NCBI GenBank assembly: GCA_015655365.1
Contig: JAATFE010000348.1
Span: 1-5,566, forward strand
Direction: 5' to 3'
DNA length: 5,566 nucleotides
Source of the DNA: Terriglobales bacterium
Lineage (GTDB): Bacteria; Acidobacteriota; Terriglobia; Terriglobales; Acidobacteriaceae
Positions 1 to 5,566 of this stretch are shown here, piece after piece. Each line of letters starts with the position of its first letter. Position 1 is the stretch's first letter. The translations under genes and the position numbers were made by a program. The notes under the pieces were generated by a model. The model did no database searches. It had not been told where the DNA came from and saw only the letters and a program-made list of their open reading frames with translations.

Positions 1-272
1 GTATCTTGAATCTGCTCGCGGCGAAAGCGGGCCAGCGGCTCCATGTACTCGGAGACGATGCGGATCAGGCGGCCGTCGGCGCTATTCAGAAAGCCGGAGT
101 TCTCATACGCCAGCGGCGCGCACTCCAGCGGCGGCGGCGCTCCGTTGCCGGGAATTACGGCGGAGTGGAGTATTGCTGGTCCGTTTGGGTTGGCAGTGTG
201 AGAGTCTGTGGCGGTCTGCTTCGGCGTATCTTCCACTGATCCCTGATCCTTGATCTCTGATCCCTGATTCAT
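1..272 (-). CDS. LOG/TIGR00730-family Rossmann-fold protein (possible nucleotide 5'-monophosphate phosphoribohydrolase), 5' part only, runs off the left edge
   Basis: An open frame reads from ATG at 272-270 down to base 1 with no stop, giving 90 residues; the 3' end lies outside the window. Residues 1-50 are low-complexity (Gln, Ser, Thr, Pro, Asn, Ala) and look like a variable tail. Residues from about 55 on look like a real, conserved start: AYENSGFLNSADGR, then LIRIVSEYMEPLARFRREQI. From memory this resembles the segment just before the first Rossmann strand (usually VVFFGSAR) in LOG/TIGR00730 proteins, many of which cleave nucleoside monophosphates such as cytokinin nucleotides to base and ribose 5-phosphate. 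The catalytic PGGxGTxxE motif would lie beyond the edge, so activity cannot be judged. The gene starts 3 bases after the upstream membrane-protein gene. The first 13 codons run through a heptad array; GTG at 236-234 is an alternative start. ATG at 272 has only a weak ribosome site (GGGA about 10 bases upstream). Confidence 0.62.
   Translation of the reverse strand, partial: MNQGSEIKDQGSVEDTPKQTATDSHTANPNGPAILHSAVIPGNGAPPPLECAPLAYENSGFLNSADGRLIRIVSEYMEPLARFRREQIQD
234..268 (-). repeat. Heptanucleotide tandem array, ATCAGGG type, five units
   Basis: Read on the minus strand, five contiguous 7-base units follow one another: ATCAGGG, ATCAGAG, ATCAAGG, ATCAGGG and ATCAGTG. The first and fourth are identical and the others differ by one or two bases. 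The array lies directly after ATG 272-270 and has no stop codon in any frame on this strand, so it is read as the N-terminus of the LOG-family protein (Gln/Gly/Ser/Asp-rich residues). The last unit contains the alternative GTG start (236-234). Such arrays resemble the short tandemly repeated heptamers (STRR) described in cyanobacteria; their function is not known to me. Confidence 0.8.
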
Positions 273-275
273 GGT

Positions 276-650
276 TTATCTGTCCCGGTGGCGGACGGCG
301 TCGTGGAACGCGATCCACAAGTTCAACAGACCCAGCCCGGAGACAATGCCGCGTACAGCGCCGTTGGCGGCCCAGATCGAAAGGGTGGGAAACTGAACGA
401 AAAGCGGGTTCTGGTCCCAGAACATCCGCGACCACGGCGCATAGCAGATGGCCAGGCCAATGTACATCCGGAGGAGCACGCGGAGAAACAGCTCACCGCG
501 CTCCAGCCAGTGCGGAATGCGCTGGGGTGCCTGGCGGCCGGCTTGCGGCTCGGGCGCCGACACGGGGGCTTGCCCAGGCTCGGGGGCCGGGCTTGCGGCG
601 GGCAAAAGCGGTGTCAATTCCAACTGCTGAGGCATTCTCCGATTACGCAC
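276..650 (-). CDS. Small membrane protein with two predicted helices, function unknown
   Basis: This 124-residue protein ends in TAA at 278-276. Residues 1-45 are Pro/Ala/Gln-rich and probably disordered. Residues 46-56 (PHWLERGELFL) lead into a first hydrophobic helix at about 54-72. A Trp/Phe-rich linker follows (73-93, with WSRMFWDQNP at 73-82), then a second hydrophobic helix at about 97-116 and a basic tail (RHRDR). The segment GAVRGIVSGLGLLNLWIAF looks conserved and glycine-patterned, as in real small membrane proteins, and I recall similar unnamed proteins in acidobacteria. I cannot assign a function. The start is uncertain: GTG at 650 gives 124 residues and ATG at 635 gives 119. The GGAG before the ATG sits only two bases away, too close to be a good ribosome site. 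The LOG-family gene begins 3 bases downstream, so the two are probably co-transcribed. Confidence 0.65.
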   Translation of the reverse strand: MRNRRMPQQLELTPLLPAASPAPEPGQAPVSAPEPQAGRQAPQRIPHWLERGELFLRVLLRMYIGLAICYAPWSRMFWDQNPLFVQFPTLSIWAANGAVRGIVSGLGLLNLWIAFHDAVRHRDR

Positions 651-1405
651 GCCACCCCCGATTTCCGCCGATTCGCCAAATCAATTCAGTGAGCTCCACC
701 CGGCAATTCACTTGCTTGGCGCTGGTTCTCAGGAGGTTCCATTGTTGGAGATCCGCCCTCGAAGACGTTCGGCCCAGACCTCTCATAGCCGGTCCAGTTC
801 AGGGACGCCGTACTGCAACGGTATCACAGCAAGGGGCGCAGGCCGCAGGCTCAAGGGAGTTGCGAGGGGCTGCTGTCCGTGGTTCCGGAGTCGTTTGATC
901 GGGAGCGTGGCGCCTGCCCGGCACGTCTGGCGGCAGAGCAGCCGTCTCGCCTGCAATTCTTCAAACGTGTTCCGAATTGAACAGACGCGTCCTTCGCCAG
1001 GGCCGATTCTGAACATAGTGCGATCACGACAGCGTTTAGAGATGGAACGCCAAGCGGCAGAAATGGAGGAGATCGTCTCCATTCCGCACCATGGGTCCAA
1101 CTTGTAGCTGACTTTGCCCGATTGCCCTCCCTCCTTTTTCGGGTTTTCCTGGCAGGTCAACAGTTTGCCCACATCATCATTTCCCAGTCGTGCGTCCTCG
1201 GGGTGCAGACCGGCGAATTCCCCCCAATTCGCCGGTCTGCACTCCGAGTTTTTTTGCTCCGCAATCGCCTTCCAGCGGCTGAACCGGCAACCGAGTCCCC
1301 CTGCTCCCCGCACCATCTTCCGCAACACCCAATGCGTGGCATGCTGTTGCAAAGATGAGACACTTGAAGTAGCGCCCCGTTCAAATTTCTGGACCAATCC
1401 GGCGC
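651..1405. other. Gene-poor intergenic region between divergent genes
   Basis: About 755 bases lie between the membrane-protein gene (minus) and the ribosome site of the TIM-barrel gene (plus). Open frames exist on both strands, but their translations are rich in Arg, Ser and Cys, use rare codons such as AGA, AGG, CGA, ATA and TTA, and match no family I recognise. I see no tRNA, rRNA, tmRNA, SRP RNA or RNase P RNA signature; the P4 element of RNase P, for example, is missing. Positive observations: a perfect AGGAGG at 731-736; a possible long-range stem GGCTGCT (868-874) with AGCAGCC (937-943); a 7-bp hairpin AATGGAG (1062-1068) with CTCCATT (1077-1083); and the strong terminator-like hairpin at 1197-1255. 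No convincing -35/-10 pair was found for either flanking gene. Confidence 0.6.
1197..1255 (+). terminator. Very strong rho-independent terminator-like hairpin with no evident upstream gene
   Basis: The left arm 1197-1219 pairs with the right arm 1226-1248 over 23 base pairs without a bulge. Only one pair is non-Watson-Crick, a G-U between 1202 and 1243. The loop is six C (1220-1225). Seven T follow at once (1249-1255), the classic intrinsic terminator layout for transcription on the plus strand. On the minus strand no T tract follows, so the signal is directional. No credible protein gene lies just upstream on the plus strand. It could end a non-coding transcript, act as a leader attenuator for the TIM-barrel gene starting at 1417 (about 160 bases downstream), block read-through into that gene, or be a copy of a dispersed palindromic repeat. 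Confidence 0.8.
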
Positions 1406-1410
1406 GGGAG
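1406..1410 (+). promoter_or_regulatory. Ribosome binding site that sets the start of the TIM-barrel gene
   Basis: GGGAG (1406-1410) lies six bases before the ATG at 1417-1419. It supports this start over the much longer open frame, which extends back to 1114 through the terminator hairpin. A second ATG two codons on (1423) is less well placed. Confidence 0.6.
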
Positions 1411-1416
1411 AGCCCC

Positions 1417-2244
1417 ATGACCATGCTGCGAGTTTTGTCGACGCACCTGTTCCTGAACCAGCGCCTGCACACGGGACTGCTGGAAATGGCAGCCCGGTCT
1501 GGAGCACAGGCGGTGGAGGTGTTTGCCGCCCGCCAACACTTCGACTACACCAGCCGCGAGCACATCACCGAGCTGGCCAGTTGGTTCCGTTCTAACGCGC
1601 TCAAGCCCTGGTCGATGCATGCTCCGCTGTTTTCCGACCGCGAGATGGGCCGCGCCGGAGCGCCCTCGGTGAACCTGCTCCACCCGGAGAAATCCCGCCG
1701 CATCGACGCCATGGACGAGATCAAGCGCGCCCTGGAAGCCGCCGACTCCATCCCGTTCCAGAACCTGATTCTGCACCTGGGCGAGCAGACGGATAGCTGG
1801 TCGCCGCGGACCCTGGAGCACGCGCTCACGGCGCTGGAGCACCTGGGCGCATTTGCCCATCCCATGGGCGTGCGGTTGCTGGTGGAGAACCTGACCAGCG
1901 AGCCCACCACCCCCGAGCATCTGATGGAGATCCTGCGGATCGGCCATTTAGACAACATCGGCGTCTGCCTGGACCTGGGTCATGCACATGTAACTGTGGG
2001 TGTGGAAGCGGCCATTGCCACCGTGGGGAATCGGATAGGCCAGGTTCACGCGCACGACAACCACGGTCTGAAAGACGAACACCTGTGGCCCGGCGACGGC
2101 ACCATCGATTGGCCGACTGCGGTGAAAGCCCTGCAAGCGCTGGCCACGCCTCCCGCTACAGTGTTGGAAGTCAGCCACGCCCTCGGCGATGCGCCCGCCG
2201 ACATCCCAGGGCGGATCGAAAAGGCTTTTGAGCGGCTGGGGTGA
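1417..2244 (+). CDS. Xylose-isomerase-like TIM-barrel protein (sugar phosphate isomerase/epimerase family)
   Basis: This 275-residue protein has the usual length for the AP-endonuclease-2 / xylose-isomerase-like TIM-barrel superfamily. These are cytoplasmic, metal-dependent enzymes that isomerise or epimerise sugars and related polyols or, in some branches, cut DNA at abasic sites. Visible marks in barrel order: AVEVF with Glu34 (strand 2), WSMHAP with His68 (strand 3), LILHLGE with His120 (strand 4), LLVENL with Glu157 and Asn158 (strand 5), VCLDLGHAH with Asp186 and His189 (strand 6), VHAHDN with His211, His213 and Asp214 followed by HLWPGDGTIDW (strand 7), and VLEVSH with Glu251 (strand 8). 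Glu157, Asp186, His213 and Glu251 are the likely metal ligands by family analogy. The HLWPGDGTIDW segment favours a sugar-isomerase-like branch over endonuclease IV. The substrate is unknown. The gene stands alone: the neighbour behind it diverges and the one ahead converges. An upstream in-frame extension to 1114 is rejected because it is not protein-like. Confidence 0.87.
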   Translation: MTMLRVLSTHLFLNQRLHTGLLEMAARSGAQAVEVFAARQHFDYTSREHITELASWFRSNALKPWSMHAPLFSDREMGRAGAPSVNLLHPEKSRRIDAMDEIKRALEAADSIPFQNLILHLGEQTDSWSPRTLEHALTALEHLGAFAHPMGVRLLVENLTSEPTTPEHLMEILRIGHLDNIGVCLDLGHAHVTVGVEAAIATVGNRIGQVHAHDNHGLKDEHLWPGDGTIDWPTAVKALQALATPPATVLEVSHALGDAPADIPGRIEKAFERLG

Positions 2245-2431
2245 TGCCAGCGATAGATCCGTTGCAAACAGATGCCTCTTTATCACTGAAAGAAAGAAGA
2301 AGAGCTACGGTGCGCCGTGCTCTCCGGCCAGAACAGAGGTAGTGGCGACCAACTCACCATGATCCAGATCCACATCTACACGTAACTGAGTTAGTTGCTT
2401 TTGTCACCCAATCCAGCACAATGTGTGCTCT
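2245..2431. other. Convergent intergenic spacer with two weak hairpins
   Basis: This spacer lies between the ends of the TIM-barrel gene (plus) and the permease gene (minus). An imperfect hairpin at 2301-2323 pairs AGAG with CTCT and ACGG with CCGT around a TGCG loop. On the minus strand a pyrimidine-rich run (TCTTCTTTCTTT, 2300-2289) follows it, so it could be a poor terminator for the permease transcript. A second hairpin, AGCACA (2415-2420) with TGTGCT (2424-2429) and a three-base loop, has no T tract on either side. Neither is a convincing terminator. No gene is seen here. Confidence 0.35.
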
Positions 2432-2445
2432 ACTCCCTATTCCCT
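2432..2445 (-). repeat. Heptanucleotide array, AGGGART type, two units, after the permease stop
   Basis: Four bases below the permease TAA (2451-2449), the minus strand reads AGGGAAT (2445-2439) and AGGGAGT (2438-2432), then AG. With the preceding AC, the first 15 bases (ACAGGGAATAGGGAG) are identical to the start of the array at the 5' end of the same gene (5283 downward, same orientation). It therefore looks like a shorter copy of the same element. Confidence 0.65.
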
Positions 2446-2448
2446 GTC

Positions 2449-5292
2449 TTACTCATGCCGCAACGCATCCATAGGCTGCACTTTGGCGGCGCGGCGCGCC
2501 GGAATCCAACTGCCCGCAAGGGACACTGCTATCAGCAAGGAAACTCCGGCAGTTAGTGTGGCAGGATCGTAAGCCTGGACGCCATAGAGCATCGACTTAA
2601 CTAACCGCGTGAGCATCAAGGCCGCGGCCACGCCAACTACGATTCCCGATGCGGTGAGCCACGTACTTTCGCGCAGGATCATTCCCCGTACCTGTGCCGG
2701 TTGCGCGCCCAGGGCCATTCGAATCCCGATCTCATTTCTGCGATTGGCCACCGAATAGGCCATGATACCGTAAATGCCCACGCAGGCGAGCGCCAGCGCC
2801 AACAAGCCAAAACCGGAGGTAAGCGCAACAAAGACGCGCTCCTGCTCAAGGTCTGCCGCGATCTGCTGATCCTGCGTACGCACATTCACCAGCGGCAGGT
2901 CGGGGTCCACTTGCTGCACCACTCGCCGCAACGTGGGCAAGATGGTTTCGGGTTTCATGCCGGTGCGAATCTCGTAGACCATGCCGCCCACTTCGGTCTG
3001 CTGCACATAGGGCAATATGAACTGCGGTGGGGGCAGCTCGCGCAAATTCTGATAGCGCGTGTCGCCGCAAACCCCGACAATCTGAATCCACTCGTCCGCG
3101 GTTGTGCTCGTGTGCCCATCCGCGTCGTGGCTGCTGGTGGAGAACCTCTTCCCGATAGGGTTCTGGCCGGGAAACCGGGACCGCGCCAAACTCTCATTGA
3201 CGATCGCCACCCTCGGCGAACTCTGCGTATCTTGTTCCCCAAAGGCGCGCCCGGCAACGATCGGAATGCCCAGGGTCTCAAAGAAATGGTTCCCGACACC
3301 GTTGTAGTCTTCGTCCTGATGCGCGTTGCGGTCGTAACTCACACCCTCGGGCAGGAAGTCTGTCCGCGAGCTGTCGTCGGAGAGGTAAGCTTCCCAGGCC
3401 GGGGCCACCGAATCCACACCCGGCACCGCGGCAAATGCCTGTTCCAAGCGCCGATGCAGCTCAACATCTTTGCCGGCGGGATACCGCTTCGCCGGCGGAT
3501 TGATCTCCATCAGCAGCAGATGGTCGGTGCGGAATCCGACATTGACGGCATTCAGTCCCGCCAGCGTTCTCAGAAACAGTCCCGCCCCGATCACCAGCAG
3601 CGTGGAAAGCGCAATTTGGAAGCTAACCAGCGCCTTGCCGCCCAGCCCCCTGCGCCGCCGCGTCGTGCTCAGCACGCCTTCTTTCAGCCCGTGGCTCACA
3701 TCGGAGCGCGCCGCCGCCAGCGCCGGGGCCATGCCGAAAAGCAACCCGGTCACAAGCGTCACGCCCGCCGTAAATGCAAAAACACGCCAGTCAAAATGAA
3801 CCTGAAAGTCGGAGCGCTCCCAGGCGTTCTCCGTCATTTTCGGAATCGCATTGCGCCCCAGGTAGCCGATCAGCAAACCGCCCGCGCCGCCAAGCACCGC
3901 CAGGAGCAGGCTTTCCACCAGCATCTGGCGCAGAACCCGCGCCCGCCCGGCTCCCAGCGCCAAACGTACGCTCATCTCCCTCTGCCGCTGCGCACCCCGC
4001 GCCAGCATCAGGTTGGCGATGTTGGCGCACGCCAGCAGCAGCACAAAACCCACCAGCGTCATCAGAACCGCCATTGGCTTGGCAAAGGTTCTTTCCTGTG
4101 TGAACAGGCCGCGGCTGCCGTCGCGGAGTTCCAATCGCGGCAGGTCTTCCGTGGGCTTTACCGGCATGGTGCCCCGCACAATTGCGGCCAATTGCGCATC
4201 GAGCGCGGCCTGCGTCCCGGCATCGCTCACACCGTTTCCGGACGGGCCCATGATGTTGACCCACCACTGGTTCGGATCCGCCAGCAAAGACGCGCTCTTG
4301 GAGGCGTGGGGCGCAACCAGCGGCTGCATGGCCAGCGGGACAAAAACGTCCGGCGACTGCTGCACGTTCTTTGCACCCGTAAACCCTTTCGGATTGACGC
4401 CGACAATCGTCACCGGAATATCGTTTAGCTTGATCGTCTGACCCAGCACGGCCTTGGACCGGCCGAACTGCCGCTCCCAGAGCCCGTCGCTGATCGTCGC
4501 CACGGCGCCCTGGCCGGGAACCGCATCGTCGGCCGGCATAATCGCCCGCCCCAACTGCGGCCTCACCCCCAACTGCGCGTAGTAGTTGGCGGAAACCATC
4601 TCCGCTTGGACCCGCTGCGCTTCCTCGCGAATGGTCGCGTTCATGCCCGTCACTTTGAAGGCAATCAGATCTTGAAGAGTGCGGTTCTGCGTACGCAGTT
4701 CGAGATAGGCAGGATAGGAAAATGCCGTGCTGGTCACGCGCCCGCCGGGCAGCGAATCGTAGTCGCCCCACACGTGATGCACCGCGACGTGCGCCTCCGT
4801 GCCTGTCCATGCCAGTAGCCGTAATTGCTCCGCGTGCTCCACATTGAGCCGCTCGTAGAGCAGTTGCTTGGCAATCGAAAAAATCGTGGTGTTGGCGCCG
4901 ATGGCCAGGGCCAGCGAGATGGCGGCGATGGCCGTGAACCCCGGACTTTTGCGCAGCATGCGCAGCCCATAGCGCAGATCGGACCAAAGTTCGTCCCACC
5001 AGCGCAGGCCGAGCGAGGCGCGCATGTTTTCCTTGGTCACGGTGACCGCCCCCAAGGCAATACGGGCGCGGCGGGCGGCCTCGTCCGGCGAATGCCCGAC
5101 TGCGATCAGATCGGAGATCAGTTGCTCCAGGTGGAAAGCCAGCTCGGCCTCCATCTCCCTTTCCAGGCGGCCACGCTGAAACACCGAGCACAGCCACGAC
5201 CGCGGTTGAGCGACGATCCGGGCAAGAAGCGAGCGCAGGCTCATCGCTTTTCTACTCCCTACTCCCTGCTCCCTATTCCCTGTTTTTTTCAT
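2449..5292 (-). CDS. ADOP-type duplicated MacB/FtsX-family ABC transporter permease
   Basis: The protein has 947 residues and two MacB-like halves. An N-terminal prefix (about 30-90) carries LEREMEAELAFHLEQL and DEAARRARIALG, typical of the permease-prefix region of acidobacterial proteins. DLRYGLRMLRKSPGFT precedes helix 1 (about 121-140). A large extracytoplasmic domain spans about 143-402. FtsX domain 1 follows, with helices near 406-427, 459-478 and 504-526 and the motif REMSVRLALGAGRARVLRQM. Helix 5 (553-574) opens the second half, with another extracytoplasmic domain (about 577-817). FtsX domain 2 has helices near 822-847, 877-897 and 911-932 and the matching motif NEIGIRMALGAQ. The C-terminus is RRAAKVQPMDALRHE. 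MacB relatives drive mechanotransmission or efflux with an ABC ATPase; none is seen here, hence 'orphan', and the substrate is unknown. ATG 5292 overlaps the padR stop (ATGA) and has GGAGGG upstream. ATG 5244 (931 residues, MSLRSLLARIV) is the alternative start and would exclude a heptad array from the protein. Confidence 0.93.
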   Translation of the reverse strand: MKKTGNREQGVGSRKAMSLRSLLARIVAQPRSWLCSVFQRGRLEREMEAELAFHLEQLISDLIAVGHSPDEAARRARIALGAVTVTKENMRASLGLRWWDELWSDLRYGLRMLRKSPGFTAIAAISLALAIGANTTIFSIAKQLLYERLNVEHAEQLRLLAWTGTEAHVAVHHVWGDYDSLPGGRVTSTAFSYPAYLELRTQNRTLQDLIAFKVTGMNATIREEAQRVQAEMVSANYYAQLGVRPQLGRAIMPADDAVPGQGAVATISDGLWERQFGRSKAVLGQTIKLNDIPVTIVGVNPKGFTGAKNVQQSPDVFVPLAMQPLVAPHASKSASLLADPNQWWVNIMGPSGNGVSDAGTQAALDAQLAAIVRGTMPVKPTEDLPRLELRDGSRGLFTQERTFAKPMAVLMTLVGFVLLLACANIANLMLARGAQRQREMSVRLALGAGRARVLRQMLVESLLLAVLGGAGGLLIGYLGRNAIPKMTENAWERSDFQVHFDWRVFAFTAGVTLVTGLLFGMAPALAAARSDVSHGLKEGVLSTTRRRRGLGGKALVSFQIALSTLLVIGAGLFLRTLAGLNAVNVGFRTDHLLLMEINPPAKRYPAGKDVELHRRLEQAFAAVPGVDSVAPAWEAYLSDDSSRTDFLPEGVSYDRNAHQDEDYNGVGNHFFETLGIPIVAGRAFGEQDTQSSPRVAIVNESLARSRFPGQNPIGKRFSTSSHDADGHTSTTADEWIQIVGVCGDTRYQNLRELPPPQFILPYVQQTEVGGMVYEIRTGMKPETILPTLRRVVQQVDPDLPLVNVRTQDQQIAADLEQERVFVALTSGFGLLALALACVGIYGIMAYSVANRRNEIGIRMALGAQPAQVRGMILRESTWLTASGIVVGVAAALMLTRLVKSMLYGVQAYDPATLTAGVSLLIAVSLAGSWIPARRAAKVQPMDALRHE
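5254..5281 (-). repeat. Heptanucleotide tandem array, AGGGART type, four units, inside the permease 5' end
   Basis: On the minus strand four contiguous 7-base units are read: AGGGAAT, AGGGAGC, AGGGAGT and AGGGAGT, followed by a partial AG. The array lies between the two candidate starts of the permease, ATG 5292 and ATG 5244. If ATG 5292 is used, it is translated as GNREQGVGSR. If ATG 5244 is used, its last unit supplies an AGGGAG (5260-5255) ten bases before the start. Three unit junctions read TAG, but all fall out of the permease frame; the one in-frame junction is CAG (5268-5266). Confidence 0.8.
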
Positions 5293-5566
5293 GCTCCCTC
5301 CGGCGTTGCGCGCAGGATGGCGCCGATGATCCCGGCCATGCGATTCCACTTTTCGGTCTCGGCGTCGAGCCGCTCGCGGCCAGCCGAGGTCAACTGGTAG
5401 TATTTGGCGCGACGGTTGTTTTCGCTTTCGCCCCACTCGCTGGCAAGGACCCCTTGGTGCTCCAGCCGGTAGAGCGCAGGGTAAAGTGATCCCTGCTGAA
5501 TCACCAGTTCCTCGCCGGAAATTTGCTGAATGCGCAAAAGCACGCCGTAGCCATGCAACGGCCCCA
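5289..5566 (-). CDS. PadR-family transcriptional regulator, 5' end cut by the right edge
   Basis: The last 91 residues of a PadR-type winged-helix regulator are present; the first helix lies outside the window. The visible part begins GPLHGYGVLLRIQQISG, continues through the recognition-helix region QQGSLYPALYRLEHQGVL, then the wing SENNRRAKYYQLTSAGRERL and one C-terminal helix (LDAETEKWNRMAGIIGAIL). This is the short PadR form (usually about 110 residues), a dimeric DNA-binding protein that often represses its own operon and a neighbouring transporter. The TTG at 5558-5556 codes for the Leu of GPLHGYG and is not the start, because the frame continues upstream to the edge. The stop TGA (5291-5289) overlaps the permease ATG by four bases. 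PadR next to an ADOP permease is a common acidobacterial pairing, so it probably controls this permease. The ligand is unknown. Confidence 0.93.
   Translation of the reverse strand, partial: GPLHGYGVLLRIQQISGEELVIQQGSLYPALYRLEHQGVLASEWGESENNRRAKYYQLTSAGRERLDAETEKWNRMAGIIGAILRATPEGA
5296..5301 (-). promoter_or_regulatory. Ribosome binding site for the permease inside the padR 3' end
   Basis: GGAGGG (5301-5296 on the minus strand) lies three bases before ATG 5292-5290, within the last codons of padR. Together with the ATGA overlap it suggests translational coupling of regulator and permease, and it favours the longer permease start. The spacing is short, so the choice is not certain. Confidence 0.55.

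Noticed and set aside
742..1107. Possible 121-codon gene starting at TTG 742 with a perfect AGGAGG five bases upstream and ending 90 bases before the strong terminator
   Set aside because: The layout is tempting, but the product is rich in Arg, Ser and Cys with no recognisable pattern, uses many rare codons and has a weak third-position GC preference compared with the clear genes. Conservation in relatives would reopen the case.
1114..1416. 101-codon N-terminal extension of the TIM-barrel protein
   Set aside because: It runs through the terminator hairpin, has no protein-like features, and a good ribosome site supports the ATG at 1417.
783..1472. 229-codon minus-strand open frame across the intergenic region
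   Set aside because: It reads through the terminator hairpin and into the 5' end of the TIM-barrel gene, and its translation shows no protein-like pattern. It is probably open only because of GC-rich composition.
2415..2429. 6-bp hairpin (AGCACA/TGTGCT) as a terminator
   Set aside because: The stem is short and no T tract follows on either strand.
2701..4428. 575-codon plus-strand open frame inside the permease gene
   Set aside because: It lies antisense to a clearly conserved permease, and its His/Arg/Gln-rich composition is typical of a shadow frame.
3791..5197. 468-codon minus-strand open frame overlapping the permease in another frame
   Set aside because: The permease frame carries recognisable domains across this region; this frame is Gly/Arg/Ala-rich and domainless.
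5293..5436. 48-codon upstream extension of the permease into padR
   Set aside because: It lies in a different frame over the conserved padR coding sequence, is Arg/His-rich, and the ATGA start with GGAGGG is a better choice.

Overview
The window looks like chromosomal DNA of an acidobacterium (Acidobacteriota, probably class Terriglobia). The main evidence is a PadR-type regulator whose stop overlaps the start of a very long, internally duplicated MacB/FtsX-type permease with an N-terminal permease-prefix region. This is the ADOP (acidobacterial duplicated orphan permease) arrangement. The DNA is GC-rich, and the clear genes favour G/C in third codon positions. This assignment is by pattern recognition; no search was run.

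Layout. Left part, minus strand: the 5' part of a probable LOG/TIGR00730-family gene runs off the left edge (1-272). Three bases upstream of it lies the end of a small two-helix membrane protein gene (276-650), so the two probably form an operon. Positions 651-1416 hold no protein gene I can support. They do hold a very strong intrinsic terminator-like hairpin (1197-1255, plus strand) with no evident gene in front of it. Middle, plus strand: a 275-residue xylose-isomerase-like TIM-barrel protein (1417-2244). Right part, minus strand: padR (cut by the right edge, stop at 5289) and the ADOP permease (2449-5292), joined by an ATGA overlap. The TIM-barrel gene and the permease converge on a 204-bp spacer.

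A second layer consists of short heptanucleotide tandem arrays at gene borders. One (ATCAGGG type, 234-268) lies at the start of the LOG-family gene. Two of another type (AGGGART) flank the permease, at its start (5254-5281) and just after its stop (2432-2445). Both 5' arrays are open in the reading frame of the gene they precede. In the permease array, the one unit that would have placed a TAG stop in frame carries CAG instead. These arrays complicate start-codon choice.

I see no defence system, CRISPR array, transposase, tRNA or rRNA. Most of the window is ordinary acidobacterial gene content. The points worth following are the heptad arrays and the orphan terminator with its gene-free upstream region.
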